Part shown: positions 9,656 through 18,827 of the stretch, piece by piece | Numbering within the stretch: the first letter of the stretch is position 1 | How the letters are laid out: each line of letters starts with the position of its first letter | Assembly: GCF_963674635.1 (NCBI RefSeq) | Contig: NZ_OY771475.1 | Span: forward strand, 2,108,001 to 2,172,000 | Source of the DNA: Breoghania sp. | GTDB taxonomy: Bacteria > Pseudomonadota > Alphaproteobacteria > Rhizobiales > Stappiaceae | Direction of reading: 5' to 3' | Length of the DNA: 64,000 nucleotides | Notes under the pieces: generated by a model | Databases searched by the model: none | What the model was told of the DNA's origin: nothing | What the model saw: the letters and a program-made list of their open reading frames with translations, nothing else | Position numbers and translations under genes: made by a program

Positions 9656-11026
9656 TCAATACCGCTCGAAGCCGCGCTTCAACTCCCAATCGGTGACGCG
9701 GCGGTCATATTCCATCTGCTCCCACTTCGCGGTGTGGACATAGTGATCGACCATGGCGTCGCCGAAGGCCTTGCGCATGAGGGCCGACCCATCGAGCGCG
9801 GCGGTCGCCTCGCGCAAGGTCTTTGGAATCTCGCGAAGATCCTCGCCCACATAGGCATCGCCCACGTGAGGCGCGCCGAGGTCCAGACCTTCCTCGATGC
9901 CCGCAAGGCCGGTGGCGAGAAGGGCTGCGAAGGCGAGATAGGGGTTCAGGTCCGCGCCGCCGATCCGACATTCGGTGCGGATGGCCTTGGTGCCCTCCCC
10001 GCAGAGCCGGAAGCCCGCGGTGCGGTTGTCTCGGCTCCACACAAGCTTGGTCGGGGCAAAGGTGCCTGACTGGAAGCGCTTGTAGGAATTGATGTAGGGG
10101 GCCAGAAACACCGTCATGTCGGCAGCATATTTCAGCTGGCCCGCCATGAAGCTCTTCATCAGGGACGACATGCCATACTGGTCGTTCTCATCGCGAAAGA
10201 GCGGCGTGCGGCCCGCCTCGTCCCACAGCGAGGCATGAACATGGGCAGAGCTTCCGGCAAGGTCGTAGTCCCATTTCGCCATGAAGGTGACCGCCTTGCC
10301 CGCCAGATGCGCGATCTCCTTGATGCCGTTCTTGATGATCACGTGCCGGTCGGCCATTTCCAGCGCATCGGTGTAGCGGACGTTGATTTCCTCCTGACCG
10401 GGGCCCCATTCGCCCTTGGAGTTCTCAACCGGAATGCCTGCGCCCTGAAGCCCGTTGCGGATGGCGCGCATGACGCCCTCTTCCTTGGAGGTCTGGAAGA
10501 TGTGGTAATCCTCGATATAGCGTCCCGCGGTGTCCAGATCGCCATAACGCTTCACGCGCGCGCTCTCATAGCTCTCATCAAAGAGATAGAACTCAAGCTC
10601 GGAGGCGAAGAAAGCGCGATAGCCGAGCTTTTCCAGCCGGTCGATCTGCGATTTCAGGATCGCGCGCGGGGAATGAGGCAGCGGCTCGTGATGGTGGTGA
10701 TCGAGCACATCGCACAGAACCAGCGCGGTGCCTTCCAGCCACGGCACACGCCGCAGAGTGCTCATGTCCGGCTTCATCACGAAATCGCCGTAGCCGGTCG
10801 CCCAGTTGGTCGCCGCATAGCCCGGCACCGGCTCCATGTCGATGTCATTGGCGAGCAGGTAGTCGCAGCCGTGGGTTTCCTCATACCCACCATCAACGAA
10901 GAAGCGGGCGTGGAAACGCTTGCCGATCAGGCGGCCCTGCATGTCGACCAGACACACCAGAACGGTATCGATCTCGTCTGCGTCTACCAATGCCGTGAGT
11001 TCGTCGAAAGAGAGATTGCCTGTCAT
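9656..11026 (-). CDS. glutamine-synthetase-family gamma-glutamyl ligase (PuuA/IpuC-like)
   Basis: ATP-dependent ligation of glutamate to an amine. The 456 residues carry the GS catalytic signatures: ASELEFYLFD, the GPGQEEINVRY metal-binding segment, and SSAHVHASLWD followed by INSYKRFQSGTFAPTK. The sequence differs from ordinary GlnA and is closer to gamma-glutamylpolyamine or gamma-glutamylamide synthetases. The start at 11026 (MTGNLSF) replaces a longer frame that opens with CTG. Neighbouring alcohol and aldehyde dehydrogenases and an N-formylglutamate-hydrolase-like enzyme support a gamma-glutamylation pathway. A nitrogen-assimilating GS is less likely here. Confidence 0.85.
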   Translation of the reverse strand: MTGNLSFDELTALVDADEIDTVLVCLVDMQGRLIGKRFHARFFVDGGYEETHGCDYLLANDIDMEPVPGYAATNWATGYGDFVMKPDMSTLRRVPWLEGTALVLCDVLDHHHHEPLPHSPRAILKSQIDRLEKLGYRAFFASELEFYLFDESYESARVKRYGDLDTAGRYIEDYHIFQTSKEEGVMRAIRNGLQGAGIPVENSKGEWGPGQEEINVRYTDALEMADRHVIIKNGIKEIAHLAGKAVTFMAKWDYDLAGSSAHVHASLWDEAGRTPLFRDENDQYGMSSLMKSFMAGQLKYAADMTVFLAPYINSYKRFQSGTFAPTKLVWSRDNRTAGFRLCGEGTKAIRTECRIGGADLNPYLAFAALLATGLAGIEEGLDLGAPHVGDAYVGEDLREIPKTLREATAALDGSALMRKAFGDAMVDHYVHTAKWEQMEYDRRVTDWELKRGFERY

Positions 11027-11134
11027 GGGAGACCGTCTTCTGTTACGGCGCACAGTGGCCCGTGTGTTCCTGTGATGGGAGCGGCGGAGGGGATGTTCCC
11101 CCGCCGTCCTGTCGTTGATCAGCGCGCAGGACCA

Positions 11135-11643
11135 GATATCTCCGTATCCACGAGAGATCTGATCCCCTCACCCGGACCTGCGGTCCGACCTCTCCCCATG
11201 GGAGAGGTGATGGGTGTGTGCCGCGCTTGTCTTCGTTTTCTCCAGCCCGGTTTGGTGGGATAGGAAGAAGCACCTTCATCCATCCCCAGTCGCAAACCTC
11301 TCCGTATCCCCCCCCTCTCCCGTGGGGAGAGGGTTGGGGTGAGGGGATGCGATCTCTCCGTACCCACGTGAGGCCTGATCCCCTCACCCGGAGCTTCGCT
11401 CCGACCTCTCCCACCGGGAGAGGTGATGGGTGTGGGCCGCACTTGTCTTCGTTTTCTCCAGCCCGGTTTGGTGGGTTAGGAAGAAGCACCTTCATCCGCC
11501 CCCACTCGCAAACCTCTCCGTAGCCGCCCCCTCTCCCGTGGGGAGAGGGTTGGGGTGAGGGGATGCGATCTCTCCGTACCCCCGAGAACTCCACCCCCTC
11601 ACCCGGAGCTTCGCTCCGACCTCTCCCCCCGGGAGAGGTGACT
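11135..11643. repeat. 216-bp tandem repeat, 2.4 copies
   Basis: Repeat units begin at 11135, 11351 and 11567, each with a form of GATCTCTCCGTACCC, giving an exact 216-base period and a partial third unit. Each full unit holds inverted arms (CCCCTCACCCGGAGC... and ...GGGTTGGGGTGAGGGG) and short hairpins such as GGAGCTTCGCTCC and CTCTCCCGTGGGGAGAG. Units differ by scattered substitutions. It fills the gap between the ligase gene and the TRAP genes, and no gene is seen in it. Confidence 0.9.
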
Positions 11644-11668
11644 GAGCCGGGCTTTTGACCAGACCCGA

Positions 11669-12721
11669 TCAGCTGTAGCGATACGGAGGACCGGCCTTCT
11701 TCATCGCTGCCGAATAGGTGCGGAAGATCTCCACGACCCGGGCCGTGCGGTCGCTGGTCTGTGCGATCTCGTCCCAGAACTTGTGGGCCTCGTTTTCCAC
11801 CGTCTGCCATTCGGCATCGGGAATGGTGGTGAGCTGCATCTTGGTGCCCTCCACGCGCAGCTTCGCCTCGCCGCCCCAGTACCAGTGCTGGCGGTAGTAG
11901 TGAGAGCTGTCCATGCACAGGTTGAACAGCGTCTTGAGATGCTCCGGCAGGGCTTCCCAGCGCTCGGAATTGGCAAAGTAGGAACCGATCCACGCACCGG
12001 AGATGTTGTTGGTGAGGAAGTAGGGCGTCACGTCGGCCCAACCCACCGTGTAATCCTCGGTGATGCCCGACCATGCGATGCCGTCAAGCTCGCCGGTCTG
12101 CACCGCGACTTCCACGTCTTCCCACGGCAACGTGACGGGCACGACGCCGAAGCGCGACAGGAAGCGGCCCGCGGTGGGGAAGGTAAAGACGCGCTTGCCC
12201 TTGAGATCCTCAAGCGAACGGATCGGATCCTTGGTGTTGAAGTGGCACGGATCCCACGACCCGGCGGAGAGCCACTTCACGCCCTCCACTTCCGCGTAAG
12301 CCTCTTCCCAGATTTCCTTCAGGCCCCACTGGTTGAACAGCACCGGCACGTCCAGCGAGTAGCGGGTGGCAAACGGGAAGTAGCCACCAAAAACCGACAC
12401 ATCGACGGGAGCGGCGATGGAATCGTCATCCGACTGCACGGCGTCGATGGTGCCGTTCTGCATGGCGCGGAAAAGCTCGCTCGTCGGCACCAGCTGGTCG
12501 GCGGTATAAAGCTCGATCTCCATCTCGCCGTTGGCGACCTTGTTGAAGGCATCGATAGAGGGCTTGATCACGTGTTCGGCCAGAGCCGGGCCCGCATAGG
12601 TCTGAAGGCGCCATTTGATCGGCGACTGGCCGTGCACCGCGGGAGCGGCAAGCGTGGTGGCACCGGCGGCGGCGGCCGTCGCCAGACCGGCATTCTTGAG
12701 AAAATCGCGTCTGTTGGTCAT
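11669..12721 (-). CDS. TRAP transporter substrate-binding protein, DctP family
   Basis: Periplasmic solute receptor of a tripartite ATP-independent periplasmic importer. The N-terminus MTNRRDFLKNAGLATAAAAG is a twin-arginine signal, so the protein is probably exported folded. The mature part has the DctP pattern, including LKGKRVFTFPTAGRFLSRFG, the region that carries the carboxylate-binding Arg in this family, and a hydrophobic LPWEDVEVAVQTGELDG motif. The ATG at 12721 is favoured by AGGGGA at usable spacing. The ligand is probably a carboxylate-bearing or small organic compound. DctM and DctQ genes lie upstream on the same strand. Confidence 0.92.
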   Translation of the reverse strand: MTNRRDFLKNAGLATAAAAGATTLAAPAVHGQSPIKWRLQTYAGPALAEHVIKPSIDAFNKVANGEMEIELYTADQLVPTSELFRAMQNGTIDAVQSDDDSIAAPVDVSVFGGYFPFATRYSLDVPVLFNQWGLKEIWEEAYAEVEGVKWLSAGSWDPCHFNTKDPIRSLEDLKGKRVFTFPTAGRFLSRFGVVPVTLPWEDVEVAVQTGELDGIAWSGITEDYTVGWADVTPYFLTNNISGAWIGSYFANSERWEALPEHLKTLFNLCMDSSHYYRQHWYWGGEAKLRVEGTKMQLTTIPDAEWQTVENEAHKFWDEIAQTSDRTARVVEIFRTYSAAMKKAGPPYRYS

Positions 12722-12877
12722 GTCTCTCATTCCCCTGGTGATAGTCCGGCTCCGTGGGCACTTACGGTCTGACGCCTTCGCCCGGAGAACCTCCTCCGTT
12801 TTCTCTCCATTGATCCGGACGACAGGCGCCCGGCAGTCGCAGGCCCGGCGTACCGGACCCGATCCGTCGTCCCGCGA

Positions 12878-14203
12878 TCAGTGCCCGTAGACGAGGCCCG
12901 GAAGCCAAAGGGCGATCTGCGGGAAAGCCATCACGATGACGAGCGCGACAAGCATCACCGCCACGAAAGGCACGATGGAGCGATAGATGTCGCCCAACGA
13001 AATCTGCGGCGGGGCCATGGCCCGCATCAGGAACAGGTTGTAGCCGAAGGGCGGGGTCATGTAGGCGATCTGGCAGGTGATCGTGTAGAGGACGCCGTAC
13101 CAGACGAGATCGAAATCGAGCGCGCCCACGAGCGGCACATAAAGTGGCGCGACGATGACCAGCATGGCGGTGTCATCTAGGAACATGCCCATGATCAGAT
13201 AGGAGATCTGCATCATGATCAGGATCTCCCAGGGCGAGAGCGCCAGCCGGTCCACGAAGAAGGCCTCGATCGCCTTGACCGCACCGAGCCCGTCGAAAAC
13301 CGCGCCGAAGGCAAGGGCAGCCAGGATGATCCACATGAACATGCAGGAGATGCCGAGCGTCTTCTGGCAGGTATCGTGGATGACCTTGAAGGTGAGACGC
13401 CCGCGCACCAGTGCGGCCAGCATCGCGCCGACGGCCCCCACGGCGGAGCTTTCCACCAGCGAGGTCTTGCCGGTGACAAAGAGACCCATCATGGAGGCGA
13501 AGATCGCCAGCGGAATGAGGCCCGCCACGACGAAGCGCAGCTTGTCCCGGGCGGTCAGTTCCTCGCGCGCTTCCCTGGGAAGCGCGGGCCCGAGCATCGG
13601 GTTCATCCAGCAGCGCACCGCGATATAGACGATGAACATGCCCGCCATGAGAAGGCCCGGCAGCGCACCCGCCAGCCACAGCTTGCCGACCGGCTGGCGC
13701 GCGATCATGCCGTAAAGCACCAGCACCACCGACGGCGGCACGAGGATGCCGAGCGAAGAACCGGCCTGGATGACGCCGGTCACCATGATCTTGTCATAGC
13801 CGCGGCGCAGCAGCTCCGGTAGCGCGATCGAGGCGCCGATGGCCATGCCCGCGACCGACAGGCCGTTCATGGCGGAAATGATGACCATGAGCAGGATGGT
13901 GCCGATGGCCAGCCCACCGTTCACCGGGCCCATGGCGATGTGGAACATGCGGTAGAGATCGTCCGCGATGCCGGATTCCGACAGCATGTAACCCATGAAG
14001 ATGAACATGGGCAGGGTGAGAAGCGGATACCACTTCATCAGCTTGATGCCGGAGGAAAAGGCGATTTCCGCGCCGCCGTCGCCCCAAAGCAGCAACGAGA
14101 AAATAACGGCCACGAAGCCGATGGCCCCATAGACGCGCTGGCCCGTGATGAGCAGCACCATCATGGTGGAGAACATCAAAATGGCGATGAGTTCATAGCT
14201 CAC
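12878..14203 (-). CDS. TRAP transporter large permease, DctM family
   Basis: Main membrane channel subunit of the TRAP importer, 441 residues with about a dozen hydrophobic helices. The segments PMFIFMGYMLSESGIADDL and GSSLGILVPPSVVLVLYG are DctM hallmarks. The start is a GTG at 14203 (VSYELIAIL) placed six bases after GGAGGA; it overlaps the stop of the DctQ gene by three bases, which implies translational coupling. Longer readings of this frame upstream would run into DctQ and are rejected. With DctP and DctQ it forms a complete transporter driven by an ion gradient. Confidence 0.93.
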   Translation of the reverse strand: MSYELIAILMFSTMMVLLITGQRVYGAIGFVAVIFSLLLWGDGGAEIAFSSGIKLMKWYPLLTLPMFIFMGYMLSESGIADDLYRMFHIAMGPVNGGLAIGTILLMVIISAMNGLSVAGMAIGASIALPELLRRGYDKIMVTGVIQAGSSLGILVPPSVVLVLYGMIARQPVGKLWLAGALPGLLMAGMFIVYIAVRCWMNPMLGPALPREAREELTARDKLRFVVAGLIPLAIFASMMGLFVTGKTSLVESSAVGAVGAMLAALVRGRLTFKVIHDTCQKTLGISCMFMWIILAALAFGAVFDGLGAVKAIEAFFVDRLALSPWEILIMMQISYLIMGMFLDDTAMLVIVAPLYVPLVGALDFDLVWYGVLYTITCQIAYMTPPFGYNLFLMRAMAPPQISLGDIYRSIVPFVAVMLVALVIVMAFPQIALWLPGLVYGH

Positions 14204-14730
14204 AGAACGTCCTCCCCGCGCGCGGCCGCCACGTCCTTGAAGAACACGGCAATCGTCTGCAGCAGCATCAGCACGATGCCGACGCACATGATGATCTTGA
14301 TCGGGGCCATGTAGGGCCGCCACGCGGAGTAGCTGCGCTCGCCATATTGGAGCGCGTAGGACGTGGACGAGATGCCGCCGTAGAGCAGCACCACGAGATA
14401 GACGAACAGAAAGATGACCGTGATGGCGTCGATGATGGCGCGCGAGCGCGGCGACCAGCGGCCATAGATCAGATCCATGCGTACGTGCTCATCGCTTTGC
14501 AGCGACCAGGCCCCGCCGAGGATGTAGTAGCCCACCAGCAGGAACTGGGCCATTTCCAGCCCCCATAAGGGCGGGATGAAGAACGACTTCATGAACGACG
14601 AATAGAGAAGGATCCCCATCATCGCGAAGACGAGATACATGGCGAGAAGGCCGACATAACGGTTTGTCGCATCGACCCAGCGCACATATGTCCTGATTGC
14701 TTTCGGCACTGCCGCTGTTCCCTGTCGCAT
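14200..14730 (-). CDS. TRAP transporter small permease, DctQ family
   Basis: Small membrane subunit of the TRAP importer. The 176 residues contain four hydrophobic helices: LLAMYLVFAMMGILLYSSF, the FLLVGYYILGGAWSL region, IIDAITVIFLFVYLVVLLYGG and IIMCVGIVLMLLQTIAVFF. The start at 14730 is chosen because longer readings overlap the neighbouring amidohydrolase gene; its ribosome site is weak. It overlaps the DctM start, so QM translation is coupled, and DctP follows 156 bases after DctM. Confidence 0.88.
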   Translation of the reverse strand: MRQGTAAVPKAIRTYVRWVDATNRYVGLLAMYLVFAMMGILLYSSFMKSFFIPPLWGLEMAQFLLVGYYILGGAWSLQSDEHVRMDLIYGRWSPRSRAIIDAITVIFLFVYLVVLLYGGISSTSYALQYGERSYSAWRPYMAPIKIIMCVGIVLMLLQTIAVFFKDVAAARGEDVL

Positions 14731-14782
14731 TCGCCTGCCCAAACATTTGGGCGAGGTGTCCGGCCCGATCTGACGTCGGGTC

Positions 14783-15559
14783 TCAGACGGATTTCGAAAC
14801 CACCGCCTCCCGAGCGGCCTGCAATGTGGTTGCAAGACGCCGCGCCCAGGCCTCTTCGGCCTCGGGATCGGCGATCTCGTCATTTCGGATTTCCACCATC
14901 GCGCAAGCCAGTCCGCGCGCCTCGCCATGTCGGGTCAGCGTGAAATAGACCCCGTCGCCCGGCGCATAGGGTTCGTTGTCGCCAACCGTCAGGCCTGCGT
15001 CGCGGCGAAGATCCGCCAGCATCGGATCCGCAAGACGACGGTCGCTATCTGACAGGATGCCGATTTCCCATGGCCGCGCGACGCCCTTGTAGACTGGCGT
15101 GAAGGAATGGATGGCGACCAGCATGCTGGCGCGGCCCTGCCCGGACCGTTCCTCCAGTACCGCGTCGATCATCTCGTGATAGGGTTCGTGGACGAGCTTG
15201 ATCCGCCTGTCCCGGGCCTCATCATCGAGCCCGGCATTGCCGGGGATGAGCGTTGTCTCGCTGATCTCTGGCACCAGATCCGGCGCATCGGTCCTGCGGT
15301 TGCAATCCACCACAAGGCGGGAAATCGTCGGATAGACGAGCGTGGCGTCGAGCATCCGGCTCAGCGCTTTGGAAACGCCCAGCGCGCCCGGATCCCATGC
15401 GATATGCGCCTCAAGCGCATTGGCAGGCAGGCCAAGGTCTGAAAGCGATGGCGGTATCCGGTTGGACGCATGATCGCACAGGATGACGAAGTCCGACTTG
15501 CCGGAGGTGTTTTCCAACACGACCGGCCGCTCTCCCGCCGGATCGGTATCAACCGCCAT
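14783..15559 (-). CDS. N-formylglutamate amidohydrolase-family protein
   Basis: A member of the HutG-type zinc amidohydrolase family, which splits N-formylglutamate or similar N-acyl amino acids. The 258 residues show LCDHASNRIPPSL near the N-terminus, a family metal-site region, then RLVVDCNRRTDAPDLVPE and VAIHSFTPVYKG. The ATG at 15559 follows GGGGAG; an ATG at 15604 lacks such a site. There is no hut operon here. Lying upstream of the TRAP genes and near a gamma-glutamyl ligase, it may instead release glutamate from a gamma-glutamyl intermediate, but that is inference. Confidence 0.82.
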   Translation of the reverse strand: MAVDTDPAGERPVVLENTSGKSDFVILCDHASNRIPPSLSDLGLPANALEAHIAWDPGALGVSKALSRMLDATLVYPTISRLVVDCNRRTDAPDLVPEISETTLIPGNAGLDDEARDRRIKLVHEPYHEMIDAVLEERSGQGRASMLVAIHSFTPVYKGVARPWEIGILSDSDRRLADPMLADLRRDAGLTVGDNEPYAPGDGVYFTLTRHGEARGLACAMVEIRNDEIADPEAEEAWARRLATTLQAAREAVVSKSV

Positions 15560-15861
15560 GGCCACTCCCCCCGCCCGATCGGACACCTCATCGACAAGAC
15601 CCATCGATGTATGTCCAGCCTCTCACCAAAGGCCGACCGCGCTTTGGCCGCCCCCGACACTCACCAGAAACGCACGCAAGAAACGCATGCAGAAGATCGC
15701 ATGCCGCAATGCCCTTGCCGCGCATGACGCTGAGTTTTCCCTCTATCCGAAAACCAACGTCAAGCCCCGAACACTACACCCACTACCCAGAAGATCACTT
15801 CCGTAACGGATGTTACAAAAGGAGAATTTCGGTTACTTTGTTTTTGAGATATTACAGAGCC

Positions 15862-15875
15862 TGACAGGCCTGTCA
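15862..15875. promoter_or_regulatory. 14-bp palindrome, possible operator
   Basis: TGACAGGCCTGTCA is a perfect palindrome in the divergent gap between the amidohydrolase/TRAP genes and the rpiR-type gene, 56 bases before the regulator start. Its place suits binding by the RpiR-family protein, but this is inferred from position only. Confidence 0.5.
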
Positions 15876-15930
15876 ATTTGGTCTGACGGGAAAATACGCT
15901 GGGGAAGTCACACATATCGGGAGGGGCGAT

Positions 15931-16800
15931 GTGACGGATGGGAGACAGCAAACGGTCGCGGAGAGGATCCGCACGGGACTTCAGGCACTTACCGCCACAG
16001 AACAAAAAGCGGCTCGGACACTTCTGGCAAGCTACCCGGTGACCGGACTGGAGACGGTTGCCGAGTTCGCGCGCCATGCCTGCGTCAGCGCCCCGACAAT
16101 TCTGCGCTTTGTCTCCAAACTCGGCTTTGACAGCTATCCCGATTTCCAGCGCGCCTTGCGGGCGGAACTGAATGCGCAGCTCGCAACCCCGCTTGCCAAA
16201 CGCGATGCACCGCCGGAGCCCGCAGGTGGAGCCGGAGGGGATGGCGAGCGCGCCTTTCTGGAGCGGTTCCGCCTGGCGCTCGACGACAACATCACGCAGA
16301 CATTCGCGCTTCTGCCGCCCGGCGAATTCGAAGCTACGGTGGCGCTGATCGCCCAGACGCGGGCGCGCATTCACATCATCGGAGGACGGTTCACCGATGC
16401 GCTTGCGCGCTATCTCTCCGCGCATCTGCGCATCGTGCGACCGGGCGTGGTGCATCTGGCCGGCCAAAGCGACAACTGGCGCGATCAGCTTCTCGACATC
16501 ACGCGCCGCGATCTGCTGATCGTCTTCGATATCCGCCGTTATCAGGAGGATCTGGCGCGGATTGCAGCGGTTGCGGCCAAGCGCAACGTGCCCATCGTCC
16601 TGCTGACGGATCAGTGGCTCTCGCCGATTGCCGCCCATGCCCGCCATGTGCTGGCGGCGCGGGTGGCAGCACCGTCCAACTGGGACAGTTCCGTCGCGCT
16701 GCTGGCGCTTGTCGAGGCATTGGTGGCGGCAACGACGGAAGCCATGTGGGAGAGCGCGCGCCCGCGCATCGATACGCTGGAGGAATTGCGTAACAACTGA
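15931..16800 (+). CDS. MurR/RpiR-family transcriptional regulator
   Basis: DNA-binding regulator of 289 residues. Residues 1-75 form the RpiR helix-turn-helix domain, with LTATEQKAARTLL and TVAEFARHACVSAPTILRFV. Residues about 125-265 form a SIS sugar-isomerase-like fold (IHIIGGRFTDALARYLSAHL, then DLLIVFDIRRYQEDL), which usually binds a phosphosugar but also serves other ligands. The start is a GTG six bases after GGGAGG. It is divergent from the amidohydrolase/TRAP block and probably controls it, with the palindrome at 15862-15875 as a candidate site. Confidence 0.9.
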   Translation: MTDGRQQTVAERIRTGLQALTATEQKAARTLLASYPVTGLETVAEFARHACVSAPTILRFVSKLGFDSYPDFQRALRAELNAQLATPLAKRDAPPEPAGGAGGDGERAFLERFRLALDDNITQTFALLPPGEFEATVALIAQTRARIHIIGGRFTDALARYLSAHLRIVRPGVVHLAGQSDNWRDQLLDITRRDLLIVFDIRRYQEDLARIAAVAAKRNVPIVLLTDQWLSPIAAHARHVLAARVAAPSNWDSSVALLALVEALVAATTEAMWESARPRIDTLEELRNN

Positions 16801-16837
16801 ATGTCCGGGCGAGCGAGCGATTGGACGACGCGGCCGT

Positions 16838-17308
16838 TCAAGGCTGCACGTACAGCCTTGTCATCCAGTCAGCGACAAGGGCTGGACGGTCGATACCCTC
16901 GATTTCCACCGTGATGCGATGGGTGAAAGTGAACTCGCCGGGCTCTCTCTCCTGCGCCTCCGTCAGCACGACGCGGCCTCGCACCCGCGAGCCTGTCGGC
17001 ACCACGTGCAGGAACCGCACCTTCTCGAAGCCGTAATTGATCAGCATGCCGGCGCCCTCGATGCCAGGCTCGGCCTCGCGCGCCATGCGAGTGATCAGCG
17101 ACAGGGTCAGGAACCCATGCACGATGGTGCCACCGAAGGGCCCTTCGGTGGCCGCGCGTTCCGCATCCACATGGATGAACTGATGGTCGTAGGTCAGGTC
17201 CGCGAAGGTGTCGATCATGTCCTGGGTGATGGGCATCCAGCCTGAAACACCGATTTCCTCGCCAATCCGCTGCGCATAAGCATGCGCGTCAATCTTCCGG
17301 TTCGGCAT
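16838..17308 (-). CDS. MaoC-family hydratase
   Basis: Hot-dog-fold (R)-specific enoyl-CoA hydratase type, 156 residues. The hydratase motif is clear: FADLTYDHQFIHVD with the catalytic Asp and His, then GPFGGTIVHGFLTLSL. The ATG at 17308 follows GGAGGG by seven bases; upstream in-frame starts at 17461 and beyond lack this. It is convergent with the RpiR gene, 37 bases from its stop. The substrate is unknown, and no acyl-CoA dehydrogenase lies beside it. Confidence 0.87.
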   Translation of the reverse strand: MPNRKIDAHAYAQRIGEEIGVSGWMPITQDMIDTFADLTYDHQFIHVDAERAATEGPFGGTIVHGFLTLSLITRMAREAEPGIEGAGMLINYGFEKVRFLHVVPTGSRVRGRVVLTEAQEREPGEFTFTHRITVEIEGIDRPALVADWMTRLYVQP

Positions 17309-17695
17309 GTCGCAACCCTCCAGTTCCCGAATGCGCAAGGGATGAAAAGACACCCCCTTCTGTTTGAAGCGCCCTCTTAGCCCACCCGCGCGCCTGAGGT
17401 AAATTTCGTTTTGTGTCATATGGTATTTTTTACAGAAGCGCAGGCCCGCAAGATGTCCCACGCTGACAGGACCTGCGAAAATGCGACTGACTTTTCAACG
17501 CTCTGGCCAACGGGTTTTACGGGTAAACCGGGACGCCTCGATCTCGATCATAGGACCTATATTCAACGACGCGCTGGATCCGCTACCATCGTTTCCGCAA
17601 TCAAAAAAGCCACGCGCGGCGCGCATTCCCGCATGAGACGCGGAAGCGCGCACGAGGATTGGCCGGTTGTTGGGGAAGCGTTTTGGGAGGAGGCA
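17309..17695. other. divergent intergenic region
   Basis: This 387-base gap separates the MaoC gene from the ABC importer operon on the other strand, so it should contain promoters in both directions. No clear operator or RNA was recognised. The frame upstream of the importer gene stays open here but lacks a signal peptide or ribosome site. Confidence 0.5.
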
Positions 17696-18823
17696 ATGGG
17701 CCATAAACCCATGGACCATAAGACCGTGGATCGCGAAGCCATGGGCCGGGCAACCATGGGCCGGGCAACCATGGACCGAGAAGCCATGGCCCGGACGGGC
17801 ACGTGCGCATCTCTGCGCCGCGCCACGACCGACCTGTCAGCCGCCCTCCTCGCTCTGTTCGCCGTTCTCTGGGCAAGCATGAGCATCTTCACCCTGTCCG
17901 CCGCAGCCACCGAGACCATTCGCGTCGGTGTTCTCAAATACGGCACGGTGAACTGGGAGCTGAGCACGCTCATCGACAATGGGATCGATGACGCCAACGG
18001 CATCACGGTGGAAATGGTGCCCTATGCCTCCAATCAGGCGACCCTTGTGGCGCTTCAAGGCGGCGAGGTGGACGTGATCGTTTCCGACTGGCTGTGGGTG
18101 TCGCGCCAGCGCGCCTCAGGCAGGCCCTACACATTCGTGCCGTTTTCCTCCGCCGTTGCCGCCTTGATGGTCGCGCCGTCCTCCGCCATCACGTCGCTTG
18201 AGGATCTTAAGGGGCGCAAGATCGGGGTTGCGGGCGGCCCCCTCGACAAGGGGTGGCTCACCCTGCGCGGGCTGGCAGAGAGCGAAGCGGGCTTCGATCC
18301 GGCGGACGAGAACGAGATCGTTTTCGGCGCGCCGCCGCTTCTGGCCAAGAAACTGGAACAGGGCGAACTCGACGCCACCCTCAATTACTGGCACTACGCC
18401 GCCCGCCTGGAAGCCAAGGGATTTACCCGCATTCTGGATGCCAATGACGCGGCCATCCGCCTGGGTGCGGAAGGCGCGATTTCGGCCATCGGCTACGTGT
18501 TCGACGAGACCTGGGCCGACACGCATCGCAGCGCCATGCTGGGGTTCGTCGCCGCCTCCCGTCAGACAAAGGCGCTTCTGAAGACCTCCGATGAGGCCTG
18601 GGAGGCGCTGCGCCCGGCGATGAAGGCGGCGGACGAGGCGACCTTCGAGACGCTTCGCACCCGCTTCCGACAGGGCATCCCCTCGCGCCCGATCGCAGCC
18701 GAGATCGCCGATATACGGCATATCTATGCGCTGCTGGCAAGAATTGGCGGCGAAAAGCTCGTCGGTCCGGCCACACAATTGGCACCGGGCACGTTCTGGA
18801 GCGCGCTGGAAGACGGGTCGTGA
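17696..18823 (+). CDS. ABC transporter substrate-binding protein, NitT/TauT (SsuA-like)
   Basis: Periplasmic receptor of an ABC importer. The mature protein begins near ATETIRVGVLKYGTVNWEL. It has the SsuA/TauA fold features QATLVALQGGEVDVIVSDWLW and SLEDLKGRKIGVAGGPLDKG. The ATG at 17696 follows GGAGGAGGCA, giving 375 residues. The first 32 residues are an odd Met-rich, repetitive extension (MGRAT repeated) before a normal signal-peptide helix (SAALLALFAVLWA). An internal start near the helix would give a conventional export signal. The next two genes encode the permease and ATPase. The ligand is unknown. Confidence 0.85.
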   Translation: MGHKPMDHKTVDREAMGRATMGRATMDREAMARTGTCASLRRATTDLSAALLALFAVLWASMSIFTLSAAATETIRVGVLKYGTVNWELSTLIDNGIDDANGITVEMVPYASNQATLVALQGGEVDVIVSDWLWVSRQRASGRPYTFVPFSSAVAALMVAPSSAITSLEDLKGRKIGVAGGPLDKGWLTLRGLAESEAGFDPADENEIVFGAPPLLAKKLEQGELDATLNYWHYAARLEAKGFTRILDANDAAIRLGAEGAISAIGYVFDETWADTHRSAMLGFVAASRQTKALLKTSDEAWEALRPAMKAADEATFETLRTRFRQGIPSRPIAAEIADIRHIYALLARIGGEKLVGPATQLAPGTFWSALEDGS

Positions 18824-18827
18824 ACCG

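Noticed and set aside
11135..11643. Repeat array as a CRISPR locus
   Set aside because: Units of 216 bases follow directly without unique spacers, and no cas gene is near.
17411..17695. Longer N-terminus of the ABC receptor
   Set aside because: The upstream extension has no ribosome site and would bury the signal peptide; GGAGGAGGCA before 17696 marks a better start.
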